58,970 nt of DNA, taken from Alphaproteobacteria bacterium (GTDB lineage: Bacteria > Pseudomonadota > Alphaproteobacteria > Micropepsales > Micropepsaceae). The notes beneath the pieces were generated by a model. The model ran no database searches. It saw only the letters and a list, made by a program, of their open reading frames with translations, and was not told the origin of the DNA. Each line of letters starts with the position of its first letter. Position 1 is the stretch's first letter. The translations under genes were made by a program, and so were the position numbers. The stretch covers positions 131 to 59,100 of the forward strand of contig PLJH01000111.1 in NCBI GenBank assembly GCA_003139615.1, in the 5' to 3' direction. This document shows positions 16,565 to 24,529 of the stretch, piece after piece.

Positions 16565-17737
16565 ATGCGTCTCACTGACCTCTCTATCAAGAGACTGCGG
16601 GTGCCGGTTAATGGACGCGTCACATACACCGACGACACCCTTCCCGGCTTCAGCGTGCGCGTCACCGCTAGCGGCGTGAAGACCTTCACGCTCATGTATG
16701 GCAGGAATAGGAAGCGCATCACCATCGGCCGCTATCCGGCGATCACGCTTGCCGAAGCCCGCGCCAAGGCGCGTGAGCTGGTGGCGCAGCGTACCCTCGG
16801 CAAGGAAGACCTGCCCACCATCAAATTCGAGGACGCCGTCCCCATCTTCCTGGCAAGTCAGTACCCCGAGCACAGCCTGAAGCCACGGACACGAGCGGAA
16901 GCTGAGCGGGTGCTCCGAAAGCATTTCCTCGCGCCCTTTCGGTATGAGCTCCTCCACACCATCGCCACGCACAACGTGACCCAAATCGTCGATCGCATGA
17001 GAAAGACCCCGAGCGAAGCGCGTCATGCGTTCGCGATCATACGGTTGTTCTTCAACTGGGCTGAGAAGCGCCGCTATGTTCCTAAGAGTCCCTGTTGGGG
17101 TGTTGACTCGCCAAGAGCCTCGCCACCGCGTGAGCGCGTCCTTTCCAAAGATGAAATCAAGACGGTGCTCATAGCCGCGCGAGAGAGCAGCAACACATAC
17201 ACGACCATAGTTGAACTTCTCCTCTATACCGGACAGCGACGTGGCGAGATCGCCGGTCTTCGTCATGAATGGATCGACTGGGAGAACCGCACGATCACGT
17301 TCCCGGCTGCGATCACGAAAAACAAACGAGCGCACACGATCCCTTTCAGAACTCGCGTCGAAGAACTGCTGCGCAGAGGGAAGGACAAAGGAATCCTATT
17401 TCCCGGTCGCGGCGTCGACACGCCGTTCGATGGCTGGTCGAAGTCAAAGCCTCGGTTTGACGCGCGCTGCCCGTTGCCGCACTGGACGCTCCATGACCTG
17501 CGCCGCACCTTCGCTACGAACCTGGCTGCGCTTGGCGTGCCGGTGCACGTCACGGAGAAAGCCCTGAACCATGTCTCCGGTACGACCGGCGGCATCGTCG
17601 CCGTCTATCAGCGGCACACGTACGAGCGGGAAATAGGGGAGGCTATGGCTGCCTGGTCCTCCTGTCTTGAGGAGTTGACGCGCGAGACGCGGAGCGTCGA
17701 GCGCGTCGAAGAGCTCCCGCTCCGAATTGTGGCTTAG
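16565..17737 (+). CDS. Tyrosine-type site-specific integrase (P4-like)
   Basis: 390-aa tyrosine recombinase that would integrate the island at tRNA-Pro. The N-terminal arm-binding DUF4102-type domain reads LPGFSVRVTASGVKTF and RITIGRYPAITLAEARAKA. A core-binding domain follows at ~95-185. The catalytic domain shows the first Arg in YTGQRRGEIAGL, the His-x-x-Arg box in LHDLRRTFAT, the second His in ALNHVSG and the nucleophile Tyr in QRHTYEREI. ATG 16565 is chosen because GGGAGAG precedes it by a proper distance; the frame extends back to a GTG at 16544. It sits beside the distal tRNA fragment and reads into the island. All catalytic residues appear present, so it may be functional. Confidence 0.93.
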   Translation: MRLTDLSIKRLRVPVNGRVTYTDDTLPGFSVRVTASGVKTFTLMYGRNRKRITIGRYPAITLAEARAKARELVAQRTLGKEDLPTIKFEDAVPIFLASQYPEHSLKPRTRAEAERVLRKHFLAPFRYELLHTIATHNVTQIVDRMRKTPSEARHAFAIIRLFFNWAEKRRYVPKSPCWGVDSPRASPPRERVLSKDEIKTVLIAARESSNTYTTIVELLLYTGQRRGEIAGLRHEWIDWENRTITFPAAITKNKRAHTIPFRTRVEELLRRGKDKGILFPGRGVDTPFDGWSKSKPRFDARCPLPHWTLHDLRRTFATNLAALGVPVHVTEKALNHVSGTTGGIVAVYQRHTYEREIGEAMAAWSSCLEELTRETRSVERVEELPLRIVA

Positions 17738-18297
17738 AAGGCTAGAAGTCGGGCTGCAAGTTGTTGCGGACAGCGACGGCAACGCTTTGATTCATCGACG
17801 CAATTGGCGGCAAAGCTGCGAGTGCTGATGGGGACACTGTATCCCCCAGTGTATCCCCCTGCGTATCACCGGGAGACGGCTCCTTTCGAGCAAGGATTTC
17901 TAGGTTGATCGTTCAATTGCAAACGGACATCCAGGGGCGGCCTGTTGACTGATCTTTCGCCTGCCTGTCTGATATTGGCAGTTGATTGGTCCGGGCAATT
18001 GGGACCAAAATCCAACATAGGGTTTATTTTTAGCAAAGACTGTCCATTACTTCCGAGGGGGCGAATCTCATGGCATATCAACGCAGACAAGTCCCATATC
18101 TAGCGCATCCTCCACTCCACGACTCAACCCGTTGACCGTACGCCGGTCGATCCGTGGTAGGATTACCCGAGGTGGTCCTTGATTCCTTGGTTAGCTGCAT
18201 TTGCGAGTGAGTTGCAGGTTGACATCTGCCGCACGCTTTGGCTTATGCCCGCTTCGCCGCCGAAAGGGCCGCCCAACCTCTACCGGGAGCGGACAGC
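17738..18297. other. 560-bp intergenic region after the integrase
   Basis: No convincing gene is seen. A short repeated motif GTATCCCC occurs at about 17838-17860, in a stretch that could contain integrase arm-binding repeats. TTGACC near 18133 could be a -35 element, but no well-spaced -10 follows. The region presumably carries the promoter of the cysteine protease-like gene. Confidence 0.4.
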
Positions 18298-18474
18298 ATG
18301 CGCAGGATACCAGCCGTGAAGAAAGACGAAAAACAAAGCTCGAATCAGACTTCAAAAATCACCGCGGAAAGGCCTGCCGCGGCGAAACTCACTTCGAGCC
18401 GAGAAATGATAAAGCAGGCCAAGGGAGTATGCCGTGGATCCGTCGAGCACCGACGCGTCCCTTTCAACGTTTAA
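18298..18474 (+). CDS. Small ORF upstream of the protease-like gene
   Basis: 58-codon ORF, basic and Lys/Arg/Ser-rich (MRRIPAVKKDEKQSS), beginning at ATG 18298 with GGGAG nine bases upstream. It overlaps the next gene by 41 bp in a different frame. No family is recognised. It could be a leader peptide or small partner of the protease-like protein, or a chance frame. Confidence 0.3.
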   Translation: MRRIPAVKKDEKQSSNQTSKITAERPAAAKLTSSREMIKQAKGVCRGSVEHRRVPFNV

Positions 18475-20056
18475 GGCAAAAAAGCGCTACCAACTCCGAC
18501 CGTTTGAATCCGGTCAGGATCTGGTGGCGCTTTTTCTTGCGGCCTCGCCAAAAGCGCGTCCCGAAATACTCGCTCTAAAGCCGCAGCTAACATATCTCGT
18601 CGACTTCTGTGTGGCGGCCAAGATCAAGACTCTAGTGCTCGAATACGAATATGTAGACCGACATTTCTCAGAGGATTACGGCTACTACGTTAAGTGCCAT
18701 AGCCTATACGAGAAAAAATGCTGTCGCATTCATTACTTTACCAAACAGTTTGATGAAAATGCGTTCGATGAAGCGGTGTTGAGACCGCCACTAATCAGCA
18801 ATTTCGGATATCACGGATTCACCGTTGTAAAACCATTACAACGAACTGTCATAGGGCGCAGTTGCCTGGCTCCTCCGCGCCATCCTCACTCAATATTTGT
18901 CGAGCCAAAATATACCCCGGACCTCTTCGGTAGCGAACTCAAAACCAATGCCTTGCCGTTTCAAGAGCAAGACCGAGAGGTGGCCGCCTGTGCGACAAGC
19001 GCGCTCTGGAGTTCCCTACATGGCACGAGCCGCCTATTCGATCATCCAACTCTGACGCCGCTCCAAATCACCCGAGCTGCACTCGACGGAACTGCGGCAC
19101 CAGGTAGAACTCTCCCCAACGACGGGCTGACCATCGATCAAATGGCATCAGTCGTCCGCACCAGCGGCCTCGAACAAGACTATTACGATCTTACGACACC
19201 GCGCGACTTAAGCACCTTCCTGCTCAAAACAGTCACAATGGCTTATCTGCCGATGGGAATTCCTCCCGTATTGGGCTTTGATTTTAACATTCAGTTTCCC
19301 AAAGGTCAGCGACGGCTCCATGCAGTCGCAGTGACAGGCTTTGGTAACGAAGGAGACCTTGTCCCATTCAAGGGATATGCGATGGAAGATGGAACTCGGT
19401 GGGGAGAAGGGCTGTTACTTTCCGCCAGCAGAATTGGCACTTTGTACGCGCACGACGACGGGGTCGGGCCGTATTGTCCGATTTTATTTGAAAGCGAACC
19501 CGGCCTGATCAAGACGTCATGGATTCGAGAAAAAGGCGGCGTCAAAGTCAATGAGCTGGCGCGCTTGTACAGCCTTCTGGTTCCTCTTTACCATCAAATC
19601 CGTATAGACTTCGAAGATGTTCTGCTCGTCGTAATCGAACTAGACTCCCTCATCGAGCAAGTCCGGCGGATCGGTGCCATTGAATTTTTTCATCGTATCG
19701 AATGGGATATCAAGCTCGATATCGGTGTTGCCCTAAAGCGAGACGCGTTGCAGAACGGTGCGCTAGAGGCCGCAGTGAAGTACACGATAGCGACTCGCAG
19801 CATGCCGCATTATGTATGGCGCGTGAGTGGGACTACTGAGAACCAAAAGCGCTTTGAAATCATTCTTGACGCGACCGATTTACGTCAAGGACGATGGCTG
19901 ATAGGGGATATCATTTCTTATGATGAAAGTTTCCTGTCCTTGATAGCCTCACGGCTCGGTCCTTATGAATTGGGTCCGGATTTCTTCGACAACGAGACCA
20001 GTTGGGCGGTGATAGAAAACCTACTTGCTAAGGCTTCGGAAGCCGAACCGCACTAG
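18434..20056 (+). CDS. Predicted C39-like (papain-fold) cysteine protease domain protein
   Basis: 540-aa island protein with no named family that I recognise. The centre looks like a peptidase C39/papain-like domain: Cys186 in REVAACATSALWSSLHG, LTPLQITRAA, GLTIDQMASVVRTSGLE, His296 in RRLHAVAVTGFG and Asp341/342 in LYAHDDGVGPY. These are spaced as a Cys-His-Asp triad. The first 175 and last 180 residues are unassigned. There is no signal peptide or membrane segment, so it acts in the cytoplasm. The start is GTG 18434 behind AAGGGAG. Codon usage is visibly more AT-rich than in the housekeeping genes, consistent with transfer. The island setting makes a defence, toxin-maturation or regulatory protease plausible (inference). 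Confidence 0.7.
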   Translation: MDPSSTDASLSTFKAKKRYQLRPFESGQDLVALFLAASPKARPEILALKPQLTYLVDFCVAAKIKTLVLEYEYVDRHFSEDYGYYVKCHSLYEKKCCRIHYFTKQFDENAFDEAVLRPPLISNFGYHGFTVVKPLQRTVIGRSCLAPPRHPHSIFVEPKYTPDLFGSELKTNALPFQEQDREVAACATSALWSSLHGTSRLFDHPTLTPLQITRAALDGTAAPGRTLPNDGLTIDQMASVVRTSGLEQDYYDLTTPRDLSTFLLKTVTMAYLPMGIPPVLGFDFNIQFPKGQRRLHAVAVTGFGNEGDLVPFKGYAMEDGTRWGEGLLLSASRIGTLYAHDDGVGPYCPILFESEPGLIKTSWIREKGGVKVNELARLYSLLVPLYHQIRIDFEDVLLVVIELDSLIEQVRRIGAIEFFHRIEWDIKLDIGVALKRDALQNGALEAAVKYTIATRSMPHYVWRVSGTTENQKRFEIILDATDLRQGRWLIGDIISYDESFLSLIASRLGPYELGPDFFDNETSWAVIENLLAKASEAEPH

Positions 20057-20211
20057 CCGTTGATTAGGTCGAGTCCGAGAGTATCGGGCACCATTGCCAA
20101 AGCACGAACAATCCGGATTCCAAAATAATTCTGAAATTCCCACAAGGTGGTAAAAGGGGACCCCCAGTCACAAAGTGCCCCCTACCCGCTCCCCGCGCGC
20201 TGCGAGACACT

Positions 20212-20430
20212 ATGACGATGCCCGCGCATCGTCCCGGCGACGTCATTCTCAATAAATATCTGCCGAATGCCTCGCCGGAGGAGCGTGAGGCTGCGCGCGA
20301 GAGCTTGAAACGCCTCGCACGCCTGCTCATACGTGTGCATGAGCGCCTCGCGCTTGACAATCCACAGTCTGCGATTCGCGCTAATGCCGATCCCGCGCTA
20401 GAGTCGGAGTCGCTTTCCACTTCCGTATGA
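20212..20430 (+). CDS. Small protein coupled to the serine recombinase
   Basis: 72-aa, largely helical, charged protein (SPEEREAARESLKRLARLL). Its stop overlaps the start of the recombinase gene by four bases (ATGA at 20427-20430), so translation is coupled. ATG 20212 and ATG 20218 are both possible. No DNA-binding motif is obvious. Small ORFs of this kind just upstream of large serine recombinases may be directionality or expression factors (inference). The function is unknown. Confidence 0.65.
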   Translation: MTMPAHRPGDVILNKYLPNASPEEREAARESLKRLARLLIRVHERLALDNPQSAIRANADPALESESLSTSV

Positions 20431-21935
20431 ACAAGACTTATTTCGCATACATCCGCGTCTCCACGGTCAAGCAAGGCGAGCACGGTTCATCCCTCACTGA
20501 ACAGAAGAGCGCCATCGAGGCGTATGCCGCTCGCAACGAGCTCACGATCATTGGCTGGTACGAAGAAGTGGAGACGGCAGCCAAGCAAGGGCGCCGTCAG
20601 TTCACCCAGATGCTTTCCATGGTTAGATCGGGCAAGGTCGACGGTCTCATCATCCACAAGATCGACCGCAGCGCGCGCAACCTGCGCGACTGGGCCGACC
20701 TTGGGGATCTCATAGACCGCGGCATCGATGTTCGCTTCGTGAGCGACAACTTCGACCTGCTCACTCGCGGCGGCCGCCTCTCGGCCGACATCCAGGCTGT
20801 CGTCGCTGCCGACTACATCCGCAACCTGCGCGAGGAGGTGAAAAAGGGGATGTATGGCCGCTTGAAGCAGGGTTTGTATCCCTGGGCTGCTCCGATCGGC
20901 TATCTCAATTGCGGCAAGGGCAAGTTGAAAGTCATCGACCCGGTCAAAGGCCCGCTGGTGCGCCAGATGTTCGAACGCTATTCCGCAAACATCGTCGGCT
21001 TCGAAGAGCTGCGCCATGAGATGTGGACCAAGGGACTGCGCACTTCTGTCGGCAAGCCCCTATACGACAACACGCTCACCGCCACCCTCAACAACCCCTT
21101 CTATATGGGCGTGATCCGCATCAGCACTACCAACGAGACGTTCCCCGGCGCACACGCCCCGCTCATTTCCAAAGATATCTTTGAACGCGTTCAATCTATC
21201 CTGCGGGGCAAGACGGTGCCCAAGGCGAAGAAGCACCGCTACCTGCTGCGTCAGATGGTGAAGTGCGGCAACTGCACGCGCCGCCATCTCACCGGTGAAT
21301 TCCAGAAATCCCACCTCTATTACCGCTGCCACGGCGAGCATTGCCAAGGCGTCTCATGGAAGGGCGACGTTCTCGAAGGCGTCGCACTGGATTACATCCA
21401 GCGCATTCGCATCGACGAGAGTGGACTTAGGGACTTCAGGGACGTTGTACGGGACATATACAGCGAGCAGGAAGGCGACAGCGAACCCCGCAAGGCATCG
21501 CTGACGCTCCGGCTGCAACACCTAGACGATCGTACCACCCGTCTCACCGATCTTCTGATCGACGAAGCCATCGACCGTACCACGTTCAACGCGCGCAAGG
21601 AGAAGCTGCTTATGGAGCGCCAGGGCATCGTGGAGGAGCTTGAACGCGCCGACCGCCCCTCCCCGCTCCAGGAACTTTTCGAAGAGTTCGAACGCAACAA
21701 CCGCGAGCTTTTGCGCTATGAAACGCTGCTTGATGACGAAAAACGCGAATTGCTCGATATCGTATGTTCGAACTTCTCCGTGTCCGACAAAACTCCAACG
21801 TTTACGCTGCGAACTCCATATCGAGAGATATCAGAAATAGAAGATTTAGAGGAATGTGCTCATCATCGAGACAATGTTCGAATGAGACACATACTCAGTA
21901 TACTGAAGAATATAGCAGAGAGTGGGAGAACATAG
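20427..21935 (+). CDS. Large serine recombinase
   Basis: 502-aa serine site-specific recombinase. The N-terminal resolvase domain (1-150) has the nucleophile Ser in YIRVSTVKQGEHGSSL and the conserved HKIDRSARNLRDW segment. A recombinase domain follows at ~160-270 (PIGYLNCGKGKLKVIDP, NNPFYMGVI). A zinc ribbon of the type CGNC...CHGEHC lies at ~281-312, then a coiled-coil region at ~355-450. This is the architecture of phage and ICE integrases and of large resolvases. It shares an ATGA overlap with the 72-aa gene. Finding both a tyrosine and a serine recombinase in one small island suggests nested elements or a second integration route. Confidence 0.93.
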   Translation: MNKTYFAYIRVSTVKQGEHGSSLTEQKSAIEAYAARNELTIIGWYEEVETAAKQGRRQFTQMLSMVRSGKVDGLIIHKIDRSARNLRDWADLGDLIDRGIDVRFVSDNFDLLTRGGRLSADIQAVVAADYIRNLREEVKKGMYGRLKQGLYPWAAPIGYLNCGKGKLKVIDPVKGPLVRQMFERYSANIVGFEELRHEMWTKGLRTSVGKPLYDNTLTATLNNPFYMGVIRISTTNETFPGAHAPLISKDIFERVQSILRGKTVPKAKKHRYLLRQMVKCGNCTRRHLTGEFQKSHLYYRCHGEHCQGVSWKGDVLEGVALDYIQRIRIDESGLRDFRDVVRDIYSEQEGDSEPRKASLTLRLQHLDDRTTRLTDLLIDEAIDRTTFNARKEKLLMERQGIVEELERADRPSPLQELFEEFERNNRELLRYETLLDDEKRELLDIVCSNFSVSDKTPTFTLRTPYREISEIEDLEECAHHRDNVRMRHILSILKNIAESGRT

Positions 21936-22346
21936 TATCTGCTACAACATCCCCAACATCCCCACGTCCCCCGATGAGCACCGAGGGCTCGGTCAGGCGC
22001 GGCTTCATTCAAACAAAGCCGCGCCGTACCACCGGGTCGTCGGTGGTCGTATATGTCGGCTACAACGTCCCTGAAGTCCCTATGTCCCTGTCTCCCTGAC
22101 TTTGGCAAGAACTCCAAAACAATTTAAGCGGTCCAGCCCTTCGATTAGACTCACGAAACAGTTCCGGATTTCATGCCACCCATGCCGCCAAATACAGCTA
22201 GGATAGCGCCGCTCTCGTGCAAAGGTAGGCCGCCTCAGCGGCACTGCGGCAAAGTTGTGGAATAGAGCCATAATGACGGCGCACACCGATGCCAACCGGA
22301 TAGATTTCCAAAGAAATCTATGTCAAAAAGAAAGTCTGGGGGGTCC
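21936..22346. other. Intergenic region with three adjacent hairpins
   Basis: About 400 bp without a gene. ACCGAG/CTCGGT (21980-21993), GGCGCGGCTT/AAGCCGCGCC (21996-22005 and 22016-22025, perfect 10-bp stem) and ACCACCG/CGGTGGT (22028-22034 and 22041-22047) form three consecutive palindromes within 70 bp. There is no T tract, so a standard intrinsic terminator is not certain. They could be a terminator cluster, or a recombinase binding/attachment site next to the serine recombinase gene. Confidence 0.5.
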
Positions 22347-22934
22347 ATGTTTAGCCACGCAAGCGCTTTTTCCCGTCACCTAGTACTAGGTATACTGATG
22401 TTATCGCTCGCGGGTTGTTCAAACTCGAACGAGGCGCCGAGGTGCGATGATTCAAGCGTGCAAGCAAAGGCCTGGGACCTTCTTAAAAAATCGCTCTTCA
22501 GCGATCAAGACGTAGACTTGGGATTCACACGGCCAGTAACGCAGCTGAATCCTGGATTTATGATGTCCGACGGTTCTGCCCCCCTCACGATTCCTCGCGC
22601 AAGCCTGATGACGGCGCTCAGCTTCACCGCGACCTCAGCACGAACGGCAAAATATGACGCTTCGATACGAAAACGTTGGTGCAAAGCCGACCTCAGCGTA
22701 TCGTATGATTTAGACAAGGTTGATCAATCTACCGTTAAATATCCGGCGTCTGATCCCGAACACGTGTTTTATCCTCCGGTAATGGGACCTAAAGCTTTTG
22801 TACCGGAATCGGTTTCAGAGCTACTTGATCGATACTTTAACCAGGAGACGTTTCCGTCTGTATTTGAATACGCGGTACAGGTTACAGACGATGGTAATAC
22901 GTATATCACCCTCGAACCGACTCCAGCGGAGTAA
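22347..22934 (+). CDS. Predicted lipoprotein, unknown function
   Basis: 195-aa lipoprotein precursor with a typical signal: FSRHLVLGILMLSLAGC ends in the lipobox LAGC (Cys ~24 from ATG 22347). The mature part has three further Cys residues and no recognised domain. A run of G residues just before 22347 supports this start; ATG 22320 in frame would add nine residues. The 3' end overlaps the convergent membrane protein gene by 29 bp. It is cargo of the tRNA-Pro island with no clear role. Confidence 0.7.
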   Translation: MFSHASAFSRHLVLGILMLSLAGCSNSNEAPRCDDSSVQAKAWDLLKKSLFSDQDVDLGFTRPVTQLNPGFMMSDGSAPLTIPRASLMTALSFTATSARTAKYDASIRKRWCKADLSVSYDLDKVDQSTVKYPASDPEHVFYPPVMGPKAFVPESVSELLDRYFNQETFPSVFEYAVQVTDDGNTYITLEPTPAE

Positions 22935-23490
22935 CTGCGCCCATTCCTTCAACCGCAATCTCGCCGTTATCGCCGAGCACCCATTTCCCTCGATATTCCC
23001 CTCCAACTCGAAGTTGGTACATAACCCGCTCGTATTTGTCATTCATGCATTTCAAAAGATCGCTGTACTTTTTGCGCTCCGAGGCTGTGGGGATTCCTGT
23101 ACTGTCAGGTCGCCCATCAAGCCACCACCACAATTCATTCGCTGAGCACATATAGTCGCCAACGCACTTTGCGAGTGCAGAATCGGATACGACCACGGCT
23201 GACCAGCGACCAATTTCATCTTGAATTTTTATAAACGGTTCGTCGGCCACTTTTCCTTTAAGATTGAAAGATCGCAATGTCTTTCCGACATGCTCGTGGT
23301 CCCATGCCAGCATCACTCCCAGATGACGACGCAAAGGTTCCCAGCGTCGCTTCTCAAAAGCCTTCCAGAGCTGTCGCCACACAACGGGTACCATTCCTCC
23401 AATCAACACCGTCGTGATTACGGCCCACCATGCCTCGCGAGAAAAGCCGTAAGGCCCAGTCTGGTCAAATAGAAGATCGTGAAAAGTCAT
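22906..23490 (-). CDS. Membrane-anchored hypothetical protein
   Basis: 194-aa protein with one N-terminal membrane helix (AWWAVITTVLIGGMVPVVW, ~18-36) followed by a soluble domain rich in Trp and charged residues (CSANELWWWLDGRP near the middle). ATG 23490 is chosen because GGAGG lies six bases upstream. The frame continues to 23619, but that extension runs towards the tRNA repeat and looks spurious. No family is recognised. It is convergent with the lipoprotein gene and is the last gene of the larger island unit. Confidence 0.65.
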   Translation of the reverse strand: MTFHDLLFDQTGPYGFSREAWWAVITTVLIGGMVPVVWRQLWKAFEKRRWEPLRRHLGVMLAWDHEHVGKTLRSFNLKGKVADEPFIKIQDEIGRWSAVVVSDSALAKCVGDYMCSANELWWWLDGRPDSTGIPTASERKKYSDLLKCMNDKYERVMYQLRVGGEYRGKWVLGDNGEIAVEGMGAVTPLESVRG

Positions 23491-23617
23491 CCGGTTCCTC
23501 CGCATGGGAATGATCGTCATCATGGGTAGCAGCAGAAATTTTGTTGGTGCGATGCGAGCCCCCGCTGCGCCCCGCGCCTTTTCGGCGCTTCCCGTTCTTC
23601 TGTAACCCTTTGAATTC

Positions 23618-23675
23618 ATTGGTCGGAGCGGCGGGATTTGAACCCACGACCCCCAGTCCCCCAGACTGGTGCGCT
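23618..23675 (-). repeat. tRNA-Pro 3'-end direct repeat, internal att-like site
   Basis: 58 bp identical to 24172-24229, the 3' part of the tRNA-Pro gene including CCA, T arm, anticodon arm and part of the D arm. Similarity then decays over the next ~15 bp. It is a truncated tRNA and cannot itself be functional. It marks the junction between two integrated units and lies 11 bp from the hicA stop. Confidence 0.9.
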
Positions 23676-23685
23676 GACCAAACTG

Positions 23686-23898
23686 TCACAGCTCACCGGA
23701 AGCAAGCCCCGTTTGTTTGGCGATCTTCGCCGTCATTCTGGGCCCGATCTCATCGGCATCGTGGAACGCAAAGACGTAATCTGGCGAGCCGTGGCGGGAA
23801 AGCGTTCGGTGTGAACCTGTCTGTCGCTTGACGATCCAGCCCTTACGAAGCAAAGCCCGCAGCACCCGGGACGCCTTGGCCGACGGCCACTGACTCAT
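23686..23898 (-). CDS. hicA: HicA family toxin (mRNA interferase)
   Basis: 70-aa HicA-type toxin with the double-stranded RNA-binding-like fold. VLRALLRKGWIVKRQTGSHR contains the conserved catalytic His in GSHR, followed by HDADEIGPRMTAKIAKQTGL. HicA toxins cleave mRNA and are neutralised by HicB. Its start overlaps the hicB stop by four bases. The gene ends 11 bp from the internal tRNA-Pro repeat, at the edge of a 0.55-kb unit holding only this pair. Confidence 0.9.
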   Translation of the reverse strand: MSQWPSAKASRVLRALLRKGWIVKRQTGSHRTLSRHGSPDYVFAFHDADEIGPRMTAKIAKQTGLASGEL

Positions 23899-24092
23899 GC
23901 GGCGAACAGGTCCCGCGCCTCGTCGGGCACGGGCTCACCGTGTTCCATTTTGTCGGCGAGAATGCGGAAGGCGAGCGCCTCGACCTTGGCTCGCGCTTCT
24001 TCCTTGGTCGCGCCGTAAGCGAGCGCGCCCGGCAGCGCCGGAACTTCGCCGATCCAGCGGCCGTCTTCTTCCCGCTCGATTTCAACCCGCAT
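23895..24092 (-). CDS. hicB: HicB family antitoxin
   Basis: 65-aa HicB antitoxin core: VEIEREEDGRWIGEVPALPG then GATKEEARAKVEALAFRILADK, the partial RNase-H-like fold of the family. It seems to lack the C-terminal DNA-binding extension seen in longer HicB proteins. ATG 24092 follows GGAGCG at good spacing; the frame continues to 24158, but the extra 22 residues do not look like HicB. Antitoxin first and toxin second with a 4-bp overlap is a usual arrangement. The pair may stabilise the island by post-segregational killing. Confidence 0.9.
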   Translation of the reverse strand: MRVEIEREEDGRWIGEVPALPGALAYGATKEEARAKVEALAFRILADKMEHGEPVPDEARDLFAA

Positions 24093-24173
24093 CGGGTTCG
24101 CTCCAAAGTATTCGCGGAACAAATTATGCCGGACGCTACATTTCGTCCAGCTTAGCACGGAGGGCTTGGTTAT

Positions 24174-24251
24174 TGGTCGGAGCGGCGGGATTTGAACCCA
24201 CGACCCCCAGTCCCCCAGACTGGTGCGCTAACCAGGCTGCGCCACGCTCCG
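24174..24251 (-). tRNA. tRNA-Pro, anticodon GGG
   Basis: The 78-nt minus-strand gene folds as a full cloverleaf. The acceptor stem is CGGAGCG/CGCTCCG with an encoded CCA. The D stem is GCGC/GCGC, the anticodon stem CCAGT/ACTGG with loop CTGGGGG (anticodon GGG), and the T arm GTGGG-TTCAAAT-CCCGC. The discriminator is A, usual for proline. Its 3' end is the right attachment site of the island. Confidence 0.95.
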
Positions 24252-24359
24252 TACCGGTTTTGACGGCATCCGCCGTCGAGGGGCGCGGACTATAGTCGGC
24301 AGGTTCCGGGAGGGCAACGGGCGCGGGACAGGGAATTTGTGAAGGTTTGCCGCTGCTTT

Positions 24360-24501
24360 CTTCCCCAGTTTACGGGGGAAGTGGATCGCGCGCGGCAGCG
24401 CGCGAGACGAAGGGGGACCGCGAGGATAAAGGGGGACTGTGCGGCGTCGCCCCCATCCCCCGGCTGCGCCGGGTACTTTCCCCGTGAACGGGGGAAGAAA
24501 G
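24360..24501. repeat. Two palindromic intergenic repeat units
   Basis: CTTCCCC-x7-GGGGGAAG-like palindromes occur at 24360-24381 and 24476-24501. Between them is a GC-rich palindrome (GCGCGCGGCAGCGCGCG). The 22 bases at 24480-24501 recur as an exact reverse complement at 58949-58970. This is a REP-like dispersed element between tRNA-Pro and the MerR gene. It is non-coding and may act as a terminator for the leftward operon. Confidence 0.65.
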
Positions 24502-24529
24502 AAGTTAGGCGGCGTTCGCGTTCGGCTTC

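Larger units (their letters stand above)
16376..24251. mobile_element. Integrated genomic island(s) at tRNA-Pro(GGG)
   Basis: The region between the degenerate tRNA fragment at 16376 and the intact tRNA-Pro gene carries a tyrosine integrase at one end, a serine recombinase in the middle and only accessory genes: cysteine protease-like protein, lipoprotein, membrane protein and hicBA. A third tRNA-end copy at 23618 divides it into a ~7.2-kb and a ~0.55-kb unit. The conserved housekeeping operon begins immediately beyond the tRNA. Two successive integrations at the same tRNA is the simplest reading. The exact core sequences of each event are not determined. Confidence 0.75.

Noticed and set aside
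17838-17870. GTATCCCC short repeats considered as a CRISPR or iteron array
   Set aside because: Only three imperfect units of about 10 bp and no spacers; too few for a CRISPR array or origin.
23541-23831. Plus-strand frame containing AAGFEPTTPSPP
   Set aside because: Same artefact from the second tRNA-Pro fragment, overlapping hicA and the membrane protein gene in antisense.
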